Assembly (NCBI GenBank): GCA_030407085.1
Contig: CM059585.1
Coordinates: forward strand, 89,728,501 to 89,792,500
Direction: 5' to 3'
Origin: Trichopria drosophilae
Taxonomy: Eukaryota; Arthropoda; Insecta; Hymenoptera; Diapriidae
DNA: 64,000 bases
Shown here: piece by piece, positions 26,032-38,129 of the stretch
Layout of the letters: the number at the start of each line of letters is the position of its first letter
Numbering within the stretch: position 1 is the first letter of the stretch
Program-made: the position numbers and the translations under genes
The notes under the pieces: generated by a model
The model's database searches: none
Seen by the model: only the letters and a program-made list of their open reading frames with translations
What the model was told of the DNA's origin: nothing

Positions 26032-26469
26032 TGTTATGGACAGAATCGATGTTTTATCGACTGCGGTACCCGGCGTAGGTTTTTTCCCACAAAGGTGGTT
26101 TTCCCTACGCCATTGCACATCGGAATGGGGGTACCTCTCAAAATGAAGCAGACCTGTTAGGTAAATTATGTAAAAGGCCCTTCGAAATGGTGACGATCTC
26201 GATACAATTATTTGTAATTCGAATAGTATGATATCGATGTGTAATATGGCGTCGTAGTCTATTTAAATGTTCGAGAGTTTGAAAGATCGAACGAAGATGT
26301 GAAAAAGTGACGATCGGGTTGAGAGAGAACGTTCCGGAACGTGAGAGGGTGAGGAAGTCCGCGTCGCGATCGGATCGTCACCGGCACTGATCGGAATAAA
26401 TAAGTAAGAATTTAGTCGGCCGATCAAACAGCGTGTTTTATTTAAAAGCCCTTCCACCAGTCGTTTACA
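26032..26469 (+). mobile_element. Solo LTR with 5-bp target duplication
   Basis: The 438-bp unit begins TGTTATGG and ends GTTTACA (TG...CA). Identical GTTTT flanks it at 26027-26031 and 26470-26474. AATAAA at 26395-26400 fits the poly(A) signal of an LTR. No primer-binding site or gag-pol follows, so this is a solo LTR left by recombination. A 5-bp duplication is usual for Gypsy, BEL/Pao and Copia groups; I cannot assign the group. Two related copies lie at 4442 and 63714. Confidence 0.8.
26065..26135 (+). promoter_or_regulatory. Conserved LTR stem-loop, copy B
   Basis: GGTACCC (26065-26071) pairs with GGGTACC (26129-26135). GGCGTAGG (26072-26079) pairs with CCTACGCC (26104-26111). The loop holds a further CCAC-AAAG-GTGG hairpin. 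The structure starts about 33 nt into the LTR. Confidence 0.65.
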
Positions 26470-26474
26470 GTTTT

Positions 26475-28599
26475 GTTGTCAGACTTAAATTACACTTAAG
26501 ACCACATATATGGGAACCCTATATTTACGTCCTTCTTAGGTTCATTTTAAGATTACTTTCCGAGCATTCTTTAAAACATGTTAAAGAGCTCTTAATGATG
26601 TATTCTTGGTTTTAGGGTGTGGTGTACTCAAACGAATAATTAGTTGCGTTAAAACAACAATAAAAGTGCTTTTGTTAATTATTATAACGATTAACTGTGA
26701 AAATGTTAAAATAACTAATACTAAAATATTAAGTAACATTGATTCACGAAGGAAATGTATCACAATACTTGCAATCCATGTACAATATAACAGTTACAAA
26801 AAAAAATACTTTTATGATGTGTGTCATTTCTCTCCCGCATGCTATAGCGTAAAAATAGATGAGTGTAGAAATTATTCGATGGATATAACTCGTAAGACGT
26901 AATACAACTAAGAAAAAGCTAGCTAAATCAAATATCTACTGTATCACTGTATTAATATGTATCGAAAATAGATAAAACTGTCTAGAAATAAACCACGTCA
27001 CATAGTTTCAATGTATAAAACTCATTCAGATGACTTCTAATTAAAGCAACTGAAACCTGTGTTATATTTCTAACCGTACGAATAGCAGAATTTATAACCT
27101 GTTAGTAATTAAACTGAACTGCTTCAGCCAATGCCGAAGAATACGCTAAAAACAACAAGAAACTACTAGTATAGTTGCAGTTACATATGGCATTACACAA
27201 ATATTGACGCGAAAGTTCAACACGAAACCCAGTAATTGCACAGTTTTAAAGCAATTAAATTTGATAAGGAAATTAAATTAAGACGAACGCAAACAAAACA
27301 TCGAAGACAACACTCGTAAAAAATGAACTTTGACTGATTTAATATAAAATGTAATTTATATTACAAAATAACGCTGGTAACAGGGTTGTTCTCGTTTAAA
27401 TCCGCACAAAGTTGAACGAATCCCATTGCTTTAAATTTAAATAAATGGTTAGTAATTACCTCGAATTACTTTAATTGCATATATGAATAGGAAATATAAT
27501 ATTAAAATAATTCATCTTCACGGGTTCGAATGATTGCATAGCGAGCGACGAAAAAAGTGCGAACAGAAAATACACCGTAATTATATACGATTACATATGT
27601 AATAAGTACTGTGGGTTATACGTTTTTGTTATATATAAAAAGCTGAATACACGAATGGTCGTCGGAATTAACTTAAGTCGATCAAAAAATTATTTAATAT
27701 TGAACTAATTGTGGAGTTTTTAAACCAATTACATTTATAATTAGAGTAAAGCAAAAGTAGATTACGAAGCTCGATATAGATTTCTGATTTTTATGTTTAT
27801 TTTATACCTTGAAGTTATGTTAATAATTAAATAAATTTACGTATTTTTATTGGTGAACCATTGAAGAAGACAAACAAAATTCTGAAGTAAAATATATTTC
27901 TCAGTTATTTTCGATACGAGAAAATCTTACTAAAACAGACTCATAAGAAATTGTTTGAAAAAAATTTGATTACTATGTAATACTACTTTTTTTCTCGCTT
28001 TCCAAGTAACTGATCATCTTATTGTCGATTTCCAAAACTTTCAAGCATTTATTTTAAAAAATAATAAGTGTCACAGTTACATACGATCTTTACAATTTAT
28101 TGGAATTTTGTCAATGTGTGTATAAAAATTTATACAATTTTCTATCGACAAAAAACTATAGCTATTTTATTAGAGTTGGCTTTAAAAAGCTTTTGTGAAA
28201 CGTTTTAATGACAATTGGATGACATCTTTCTTAGCTTATTATAAGTCCCAAAAGAACGAATTATTTTTTTTTAACTTTTTGGATAGCAATTCAATAAGAT
28301 TAAAAACGAGATTAAAAACGATATTAAAAATAAATTTGAGAATTTCATTTCTGACGTAAAATAACGGTTTTGCTGAATCCAAATCTGACCGCAGAATTAT
28401 TCCATTACGTCAATATTATGAGATATCCCATTTGGCAAAAGCCAGATTAAAGTGCTGTTCATCAGCTTTAAAATACTGTTTCAGTGATTCTGATACATTT
28501 TTTTTTATTGAGTTATTGAAGTTATTGTTAAAACACGGCTATGATTTTCGTTCTTTGCACTTTGCAATTAGGTTAGGTTATCTCGACATTTTAATGTGA
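26475..28599. other. AT-rich sequence, nothing recognised
   Basis: Several short overlapping frames (for example 98 codons at 26606-26902) lack motifs and have the AT-biased composition of chance frames. Confidence 0.45.
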
Positions 28600-28619
28600 T
28601 AGAGCCATTCTGCGACGAG

Positions 28620-28930
28620 ATTTGGATTTATCGGATTTTCCTGAAACTTCTGATTTGGGGGAAGTCGATTTCAGATGTTTCAAATTCAGAATGGTGTTTC
28701 CCAAATGGGGGAATAATTACAACAATTCATCGAATTTTTCTGAAAGTTGTTATTTTGAGGTTTTCGAGGTCGTTGAATATACATTTGATAAGAACTTTTT
28801 TTCATTCAAAATGGCGGATGAATTTGTAAAACTCCTGAACCTGAAACTTATTACTCGGGTGTTTTCGGGGTCGCTGCATATGAAATTGATATCAAATTAT
28901 TAAAATTAAAAATGGCAGAATCAATATTAC
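28620..28930 (+). repeat. ~120-bp dispersed units, three forward copies
   Basis: TTCAAATTCAGAATGG near 28678, TTCAAAATGGCGGATG near 28804 and AAATTAAAAATGGCAG near 28904 are spaced about 100-125 bp. GTTTTCGGGGTCGC at 28861 matches the family. Frames at 28596-28903 are translations of this repeat. Confidence 0.7.
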
Positions 28931-29065
28931 CATATACTTATGTAAAAAATCGCGTTTTTTCAGTGTCCTGTTAAGTAAGCATGACAGTTTCTGTTTTACT
29001 TTATCAAAACTAGATATTTGGTAAACCTTCGGAAAACGGGCAATTGAATACAATTCCATATATCT

Positions 29066-29832
29066 GATTGTACATGAATTTTTCGTCTATATAATTTTAT
29101 GAAACTGTATACATTACTATTCAATAATATGTAATTGTATAGATTTATATAATTAAGAAATAAATTTAATCGCAGAAAAAAATCGTGTTCGAAGGTGGAT
29201 TCGCACCCTCGACGGTAGGATTATAAAACAGGCCCCCTAACCGTTATGCTACCGCAAAGCTTGTACGACGATCCATTGAAAAATAAGTCGCAGTATAATA
29301 AAGAAGACATCTTTTGTAAGTAGATGTGTTTTTCGCCCAGACCAACTACTTCACTAAAATATCCTTCACTGAATATTTCTTTATTATCGTCGTATTTAGT
29401 CAAGTTAATAAAATCGGTAATTAATGTAACTTTACGGACTGAGTATGTTTGGTTAAATATACTCGGTAATAAAGCTGATAAAATATTTAGTGTATTTAAC
29501 CAAATATATGAGTCCTTTCAATACACACACGAAATGAATATGCCAATCAAATATTTAGTAAAACTGGTAAAATCTTTGGTAAAGTTAACCAAAATATACG
29601 TGTTTTAATTACTCGAACAAACAAATTATAACGTTCAAATGATTGATTCAATGGTAAATTTCGTTCAGTGTATATACTATTGCATCAAGTATGTACCAAT
29701 GAATGCAATTAAATATTAACATATACAATTGTATAACGTTGTATGCAAACTACAATGAATTTTCATATTGATCAAATTATATGCGTCATATACAATTCTA
29801 TAGACGAAACATCCATATGGACATGTACAATC
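29066..29832. mobile_element. TIR element, ~767 bp, carrying a tRNA-like relic
   Basis: GATTGTACATG at 29066 and TTTCGTCTATA at about 29081 mirror TATAGACGAAA and CATGTACAATC at the right end. The arms are about 38 bp and imperfect. Internal sequence is AT-rich with many short palindromes and a TTTGGTTAAATATAC inverted pair near 29449-29505. Confidence 0.45.
29188..29258 (-). pseudogene. tRNA-like sequence, probably a decayed tRNA or SINE head
   Basis: Read on the minus strand it has a box-A-like TAGCATAACGG and a box-B-like GGTGCGAATCC at proper spacing for a ~71-nt tRNA. The anticodon loop can be read as TTTATAA, giving TAT. The acceptor arm does not pair and the anticodon and T stems have several mismatches, so a functional tRNA is unlikely. 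Confidence 0.4.
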
Positions 29833-29839
29833 AATACAA

Positions 29840-30119
29840 ACTATAATAAATTTGTCTACAATTTGAATAACAATTGATTATTTCGCTCAATCATAAAACA
29901 TAAAAATGTCTGTAATGCAGGTGTATGACCCATACAAGATTTATGACACATGACAAATTTTTATCTGAACAAATACGACATAACCCGTGCACTCCTGTCC
30001 CGTATAGAAAACCTGTTTATCTGTTATATATCTGCGTCAAAAAACGTTAATACAATCATCATCCAAATTCATGACCCTCTAAATCCTTACATTTCCCCAC
30101 CGTGAAATTCCAATGCGCT
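29840..30119. other. AT-rich spacer
   Basis: I see nothing in this stretch. Confidence 0.45.
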
Positions 30120-30700
30120 ACGTCCATTCATCCGAGATATTCAGTTACGACCGTAAAGATACACAGTTACCTCTTCATTCTCAATAATCGTAAAACCCGG
30201 CGCCTCGTTAAAAAAATAAACAACAACAAACTGTACGATATGGGTAAATAGGACGTCATCTTGCGCGGAAACGATGTGAGCGCCAAAAATGAAGACATAT
30301 TGTAAAATGGCAAAACAAGTTGCGATTTTACGAGCATAAAGATCCGCTAACCGTAGAAAGTTTACCGGTGACGTCGGGAGGTGACGACATTTCGTTTCCC
30401 GAAGAAGATGTCCGGTGCATCGGCGGATACCCTGACTGTTAAAATTACACTGAAGCGTTCTGTAGAGGTAATGAGCTCGCATTATCGGAGACGTTAACGC
30501 GTGTCGAATCCAACGACACGGAAGTCACGCGGCGCGTTAACGACAGTCTAACTGTACATCCACAGAGGATTTCCATGGGCAACCAAGTGTTCGAGTCCCA
30601 AAGTTCAGGCCAAGATGTGCAACATTAGGAATCCAATCTTTCTTTCCGATTGTCCATCCTCTGCTTTGTACGAAGGTTTGCGAGGCAATGATTCCTGTTT
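30120..30700. other. GC-rich island with nested inverted repeats
   Basis: CpG content is higher than in the flanks. CGTTAACGCG (30492-30501) pairs with CGCGTTAACG (30533-30542), and CGTGTCG (30500-30506) pairs with CGACACG (30514-30520) inside it. The 113-codon minus frame 30141-30482 resembles nothing. The island may be conserved noncoding DNA. Confidence 0.3.
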
Positions 30701-31141
30701 AGCCATCCGGAAATTCATGCGACACGCAAACATAAATAGACAAACTGAACCTATGATGAGGAAATAACGACTGCGTAACTAACCGTGCTGAGAGTCTGTT
30801 TGTAAATAGACTAATAAGTGTATTTTATTAAGCAACTTTAAAGTCACCCTAAACATTTGCAAAAATTAGCCTATTTTCTGGACATCAATTTTGGGGATAT
30901 CATTATTAGAAAATGGATGTTTATGATGACAGGTTATTGGTTTTACTATCTTATATATTTTCTTGCATATATATTTACGTTGAATAATTTGACCACTAAC
31001 AGGTTCTATATCCCTTTAGCAATAATATACCGAAGTAAATGCCGATTATCGAAAAAAGACACGTTGGTTTGAAAAATAGTTTGTTTAGGTAACAGGACTC
31101 CAAATCGACCATGACTATGTTTGCAAGTATTGGGACAACCT
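30701..31141. other. AT-rich spacer
   Basis: No supported feature. The 71-codon frame at 30857-31072 has no recognisable motif. Confidence 0.4.
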
Positions 31142-31143
31142 TA

Positions 31144-31501
31144 CACAGAAAAAATAAGTCTTAAAATTGTTACATCTTAATTTCAGCCCAAAATTGCGTT
31201 AATTTTCTTAAATTCAGTCAATATTTAAGCTTAAAGTCTTTCTTTTAGACAACAAAATCGACTTTCAGCCGATATTTTGGTTTGAAATAAGATTCGTATA
31301 ATTTAGATGCCATAAGCTCGATAAATCTTATTTAAATTAAGCCAAAATATCGTCTAAAAGTCAGTTTGGCTCACTGAAAGTAAGACTTTAAGCCAAAACA
31401 CTGACTGAATTTAAGAAAATTAACGCAATTTCGGGCTTAAATTAAGCTTCATCTGATGATGAATTTAAGATGTAACAATTTTAAGACTTTTTTTTTCTGT
31501 G
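31144..31501. mobile_element. Palindromic TA-flanked MITE, 358 bp
   Basis: TA|CACAGAAAAAA at the left and TTTTTTCTGTG|TA at the right, with TA at 31142-31143 and 31502-31503. The arms stay complementary through most of the element, for example GTCTTAAAATTGTTACATC and its mirror. TA duplication fits a Tc1/mariner-mobilised MITE. No coding capacity. Confidence 0.8.
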
Positions 31502-31504
31502 TAA

Positions 31505-34500
31505 CTAGAATTTGTTTTTGTCACAAAGGAATTCAACTATGGGAGTTTTATTTCGCTGTACATGTCCGGATATTCGAAGTCCTCGCAGATGACTATTTAA
31601 ATAACATAACATAACTGCATTCTTGAATTGTTACGTTTTTTACATAATACTCCACCTTTTTCTCACGCCCTGTGTGCTGTCATCCGAAAACAACTAAATT
31701 CGGTGTGATGGTAACGTAAGAAGCGGATGCCATAAGAAAACTTAGAAAAACATGAAATTGTCCCGGTTCGTCAAAAGGTCAAAATTTGACCGGACGCAAC
31801 CAACGTAATATGTCCAAAGTAAAAAGAAAAGCTAGTAGTCATCCCAATTTCGGAATTACCGGATAGCACTTCGCGCCTTTCCATGGTACAGTTAGGGTGA
31901 AAGTAATGAACGATAAATTGAATTAGGATACCGGACGACCGGATAATTCGGAATTTAATTAATGATGATCTAATGCTTGACATGAAAATATACGTAATAC
32001 AATAAAGGAAGGTGATGGTGCGACGTTTCCTATATGCGTCGGGCGTGAAAAGTCTCACATAACTGACACTTGTCGGTCATTAGTTATGCTATTATGCCCT
32101 ATGATTTCGTTTAGTATGTTTTTCTTTTACAACTTTAAGTATCAAGAAATTCCGTGCCGGTCTTTGGACTCATTTTTTTGAGACTCGATATGACGTTTAA
32201 TAGGTATAAAGCAATGAATAATAAATTATCATATTGAGGAAACGTGGATGGACAAATGACCGTTAAGTTGGTCGCAATGGTTTTAGTTAACATATGTTGA
32301 CAACAGACAAATGTTGTAAATTCAGTGATAATTGAAATTAATAAAATACGATCTATACGTTATGAGTCGATAATTCCAACTTTAAAAACGCAAAGATTTG
32401 TACATAGTTTAATTTTATAACATTACCAGAACCAAATATTTAATCACCGAAAAAATGATTTGTAAAATTTGGCGAATTTGATTTAGTAAAATTGTCGTGC
32501 TCAAATGTTAATAAAAGTTTACTACAATATGTCAGTATTATAGTTTTCAAGTATTATATTTTAAATATAATCCCAAAAAAAGTTACCAAAAACACTATTC
32601 GCAAAGAAACTCGTCTTGGTTATTATTTTATACCATGGATGATGTAAGTTTCTTCAAATTGAAGAATATGAATACATAATTTGTGTTAATCCAGCTAATT
32701 ATTAAAATTAATTGTATAATTAAGTAAATTTTAAGTAACTTAATTAACAACATTCTTGTTTACTAAATTTTTTCTAAATTTGCAGAAGAAAATACAAAAC
32801 GTTATTTCAATGTTTATTGGCAAAAAGAGTAACAGATTGGAAATAATTACCTGTAGATTCTATCAAAAACTAGACTAAAATTCGCTAAACAAGTTGAATA
32901 ACCATTATTTATTAGAAATTAGTTAATTTTCATTAATATTTTCTTGAAAACTTGAATATGTCTATGTAATTAATACATGCTAAATTAAAACGCGCCAATT
33001 CAGATAAACTGAGTGAATTTTTATTGTTAATAATTATACACTAATATCAGGAGTACTATAATATCAGGAGTTTTACGACAATTTTTAATAAAGTTATTTT
33101 TCGACCTGACTTTTAGCCTGTAAAACTCTATAAAGTTATTAATCCAAATAGACCCTGTAAACTTTACTTCACCAAAAATATTATTTACGCACATTTTACT
33201 AATGTTTTTCTTTGCTACAAGAAACGGGAAACCCATTTTCATTATTGCATGCAGTGTCCCTCCAGTGACAATTTTAATATTTCATGTATACTCTGAAATT
33301 AAAAAAAAACTTGTGCGTTAGGTATTACGTACTTATAGATAGTATTTAAATTTAATTATTTTACAAATCTTTTAAAACTCCATTATTGCAAACTTAATAT
33401 AAACGCGTTTATAGTGTTATATTTGCTTTTAAGGCAGTGTACAAATGTGGCTTTTTAAAAATAATTCTGAAATATGATATTAAACGCAATTTTTCACGCG
33501 ACAGATTAATTGTAAATCAAATTATCCCGTTTTCGGTGATTACAAAATAATGAGTATAATATATCACAGTAGTTTGTGAATCCCAGGCGGTTGATCGAAC
33601 TGTTTTAAATTAGATCCGCATTAACTATATAACTCCAACTTTTTTTGGTTGTGAAATTAATTATTACGGTATCTTTTGGTAATAGCAATGAAATGTGTAT
33701 ATTATTTAGTTGGAACGATAATATAAATAGTCTATCGTATCTCTCACGGTGTTCCTAATAAAAAATATGAAACGTATAAAAACAATTCCCGTTAAATAGA
33801 AAAACCAAAAAGATACATTTTTTAAAATAATCCCTTCGCTTTTTATATTTTTCTTTTTTTTCACTACTCATGTAATCTAAAATTGTAGATGAAGTATATG
33901 TATTATTGTATAGAGATGTTTTAGACATTAAAAAATTCTACAACTTTTGTATTCAACATTTTTCACATAATCTCAAAAAACAGTGTTTTTAATTTTTTTT
34001 CCGCCGAAAATTACGGAAAAGTTATTAATTTTCATAGTTTGCTGTTATTAATTAGTTACATTTTTTATTTGATATTGGAGTAACTGCACTGTTCTAACAC
34101 TCGGGCCATGAAAAAAGTTTTGAAAGTAGTTCAGTAAATCAACAGTCGTCCTGTATAAATTTATTATTTTATAATAAATAGTTCAATGTAGAAGAATAAT
34201 TCTCGTTGCATTTTCCATCGATTGAAAATGTATTGTTAATCTTTGATGACTCTGTCTCTTTACAAATTTAAAGATTTTTTTAAACATTTCGTAAATTGAT
34301 GATAAAAAATAAATACAATATTTTTCCTTTGCGTTATATATACATCTTTATTACAAATTAGGTCATTCTAAATTTAAGTTACTAATCGAATTGTTTCATA
34401 CTGACACTTTTTCAGCGTTACCTCTGCAGCATGTAAAAGAAATGGAAATATCTAAAAAAAATATACCCACATCATTTTTCAGTTCGACAGCGATTGTTTT

Positions 34501-34813
34501 TACAAGTTGGCAGAAGTTACTCTTTTCGTTGTTCTTTCTGTGGTGTAGTGCTGATTTATTCCAAATTTTTTTGAAGAAAATTGTGCTCTATGCTTTGTAC
34601 TGCATTTTTGTGAAACGTTTGTGAAGTTTGAATGAAAAACTTGTATTTGTATGTTAACATTTAACTTGTAGCGAAAGTAATGTTTCTTAGAAATTACTAC
34701 ACTGGAAGTTTCGAATTTGCTATGCAAGTCCGTAGTGATTAGTAGTTTATTCATTTTTACTGCCATTGGATTGATATGACTTACATTGATAGGATTGACA
34801 CCACTTAATATGC
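31505..34813. other. AT-rich sequence, nothing recognised
   Basis: Short frames at 31771-32058 (-), 33027-33242 (-), 34391-34624 (+) and 34500-34835 (-) show no domains. No clear repeat pair. Confidence 0.4.
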
Positions 34814-35185
34814 ACGGACAAAATATTCGCGACAAAATATAAGTGGAAAGAATATCCGCGATAAAATATCTGCGAGAAACTTTATCGTTTTATTATTAAT
34901 AATATAGTTCTACAATCATAAACCGAATTGCAGTCAAAACGAGCTAATAGTGTTTCTTCTAGGTTAGGTTAGGATACGTTTTACGGGGGGTATAAAGGGA
35001 GGGGGCCCAGCGCACGTAGCCGAGTTACGCACAGAAGGAGTGGGGGTGAAACAAGGTATATATATATGAAAAAAATGATAGTTCCGGGACTATTCGAACG
35101 ATATATAGAATGTCCCGGAACTATGCGGTTCACATATTTTTACATATATATATTGTGGATATTTTGTCGCTGATATTTTGTCCGA
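34814..35185. mobile_element. TIR element with GACAAAATAT motifs and central hairpin
   Basis: CGGACAAAATATTCGCGAC at 34814 mirrors GTCGCTGATATTTTGTCCG at 35167-35185. A perfect 13-bp hairpin, ATAGTTCCGGGAC / GTCCCGGAACTAT, lies near 35077-35122. A short G-rich patch at 34985-35050 looks foreign to the rest. No target duplication is obvious. Confidence 0.55.
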
Positions 35186-35362
35186 GGATAATAAGTCGTG
35201 TAAGCATTGGGTTACGTAGTAAATTTAGAGATTATTATTGTAAGTGAATAGGGAGTGAATACTTTGGAATAGACTTTGAATAACATCGAGAAAATCATTA
35301 TAATAGCATACTCAATTCGGAGTTTTATTTCTGTAGTAAATCAGACAGTAATGTTCCATATA

Positions 35363-36764
35363 CAGTAGAACCTCGATATAAGAAACGCCTCCGTTCCAAG
35401 CTTCCCCGCCGAGCATCGATATAGGAAGCGTCAGAGGGGAGGTTTAGTTTCCCCTTCTCCTGCAACTTTATGACACCCTCGGTCGGTCCCTTTCCTGCGT
35501 TTCATGCATCCAATGTGTTCCTTCTGTTTTGTACAAAAAAGAAACCTGACCTACTGAGTTTCGATTGACTTTATTTGATTTCAACGACTTGTGAGTACAA
35601 TTTATTTTTTTTTAATTTTACTGTATTTAATCATTGTGAATTTAATTCAATTGCGATTAATTGTAATATTCATATATTACCAAAAACAGAATAATTCTAG
35701 ATTCTTGCAGTTTATGTATATTTAACCCGTTTCGTCCCAAAATGACAAAATTTGTCGCCAGTTTTCGTCCTCCATAAGTTTATGAATATCTTTGAGATAT
35801 TGTTATGAAATTTAGGTTTCATATAGTTTTTGGGTATGCTCTTTTCGAATCTGAAGTCCGTTTTTCGATATCACTTTCCATTTTTTAAATATGGCCACTT
35901 AAATGAAACAAAACATGGAAAAAATTTTCAGTAAACTGCAATTTTTATTGCGAAGGAGTTCCGAGATCGTGTCAGGTCTCTGATTCCTGTGGCATAATGA
36001 GTTTTACTAAAAGTAAAACATATTCATCAAAATGCACGACAAAATACCAGAAATGTTTTAATAAAACTCAAATAAAAAAAAATCCGAATCAATAGCGTCA
36101 TTGTGAGGACGCCATTTTGTAACTTAAATCTTAATATTGACCAACTTTTAGTAAAACGCATTATGCCACAGGATTCAGAGTGCAGTTTACTGAAAATGTT
36201 TTCCCTTTTTTCCGTGTTTTCTTTCATTTAAGTGGCCATATTTAAAAAATAGAAAGTGATATAAAAAACGGACTTCAGATTCGAAAAGAGCATACACAAA
36301 AACTATAGAAAACTTGCATTTCATAACATTATCTCAAAGATGTCCACAAACCTGCGGAGGGTGAAAACCGGCGACAAATTTTGTCGTTTTGGGACGAAAC
36401 GAGTTAATTTAGTTTTCATTGATTTTGATTAATCAATTACCGTTGCCAACGTCTACGTAGTAATATATATAAGAACGAAAATTGCAGTATAAAATATACT
36501 GTAATGATTTATTTTGATAAGTACATATGTATACACAGATTTGGATACGTGTAAGCTGGAAAACTTATCCTAACCTGAGGTCGGCAAATGTTGTGGGAAT
36601 GTTTTCGGCAGAGTATGCTAAACCGTCGGAACAGCGGAACGGAGCGGCACTAAAAACCACCAGGCCGAAGGTTTAGGGAGGGGATAGATCTTGAACGTTC
36701 TAATCAGTATAACGAGCAGAAAAGTTTCCTTATAGCGATTGTTTCTTATATCGAGGTTCTACTG
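35363..36764. mobile_element. pogo/Tigger-like non-autonomous element, TA-flanked
   Basis: Termini CAGTAGAACCTCGATATA and TATCGAGGTTCTACTG are flanked by TA (35361-35362 and 36765-36766). This terminal sequence resembles pogo/Tigger-type TIRs. No transposase frame is present. It is interrupted by a 678-bp TTAA element, so its own length is about 0.7 kb. Confidence 0.75.
35726..36403. mobile_element. TTAA-flanked piggyBac-like MITE, nested
   Basis: TTAA at 35722-35725 and 36404-36407. Termini CCCGTTTCGTCCC and GGGACGAAACGAG are inverted copies, and homology continues for about 180 bp on each side, including GGCGACAAATTTTGTC-type sequence. The nesting shows it inserted after the pogo-like element. 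Confidence 0.8.
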
Positions 36765-36766
36765 TA

Positions 36767-38129
36767 CTTGATTATACAGCATAATACGTAAACCTCAAAT
36801 GTACTACAGTTATGGAATTAAGTAGTCCCTTTCAATGTTTCTTACTAGTAAAATAAACTTAATAAAATTGATTAAGATGTAACCTCTTGTCTTAGAAAAA
36901 ATAGTTATTTCATGGTATATTGTACGAGTAGCATACATCAACTATGGTTTTTCATGTTTTTAATTCTACTATAATGATGTCAGCCATTTCCACTTTTTTT
37001 CGAGGCTCTACACTTTGTCTGTCTATGTAGATCTCAGCTTATTTCTTTGCGTTTTTTAATACGTGTCTAAATATATTTCTTAATCTATACAGAATATTAA
37101 TATCATTTACTTATTGAACATTACAAATGTACTTCTATGTCATTCCGAAGTGATTTTTTGTCCAACTCAATGGAAAAAATAAAGTTTAAAAAACATATCA
37201 CCACACATAATTAATAAATACATGATGTGTCAGGTTTCGAACGAAAAAAAACTATGACCCAACCTTTCATCACGAACCATTAATTTACTCATCTACTTCA
37301 TTTATGGAACACGCGGTAATACGAACGATTGATTGACGTTTGTAACGTGCATATAATTAACCCATTACTGCCCAAATAAAGAGAAAATTTTCTCCAACCA
37401 CTAGAATCAACTATTTAGAATAGCGATGAGAAAACTTAGAAAAACGTATGTATGATGTTAAGATATATACTAAAAAAGAAACGATTTTTTCTGGACGCAT
37501 TTTTCAAAAATAGCGAATTTTCGATGCAATAATATCTTGTGTTGAATGAGCTAAAATGCATTGAAAGTATGCACTTGATAGTTTCTCTTAAAACACACAT
37601 ATTTGAAATTTTCGGTGTCAGATCCAAAATGGCTGCCGAATTGACAAATTTCTTTTTGAAATTTCAGATTTATTTTCTTAAAAGCTGTATAGGCCGTAGG
37701 GAAATAAAATTGGAACAGATATTCTTGTCGGGACAAGATAACAAATCCTTGGACAGGACCTATCCCTTACCTGCCTAGAAACCACGGACCAACAATCATA
37801 ACCATTCAATTTTTTTTACTCTAAACCATTCTCAAGTTCATCGCGCAACATTTAACTCTGAGGGATATTTGATTTCGGATGTTACCGAACTGGTGTCATA
37901 TGTGGTATACAATATTCCTTTTTTTGTCAAATTTCCAGAATTCTTTTTCTTGATATACAAATGACAATATCATCAGTGAAATCATCAAGGGCATCCACTA
38001 TGTGCATCTCCAAGTCATCGGTTTATCATTCCGTCGTATTTGAGTTAGCACATTTCCTCTAAAAATTCTTTACAGCGAATCGCAAGCAATCTCTCGTCCT
38101 TGAAGTAAATCAATAAATGTTTTCTGAAA
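36767..38129. other. AT-rich sequence, little recognised
   Basis: A single ~120-bp-family fragment (GTGTCAGATCCAAAATGGC) lies near 37615-37633. TTAACCCATTACTGCCC at 37358 resembles a piggyBac-like terminus but no partner end was found. No gene is supported. Confidence 0.35.

Noticed and set aside
37358..37376. TTAACCCATTACTGCCC as a piggyBac-like element end
   Set aside because: No inverted partner with a flanking TTAA was found in range.
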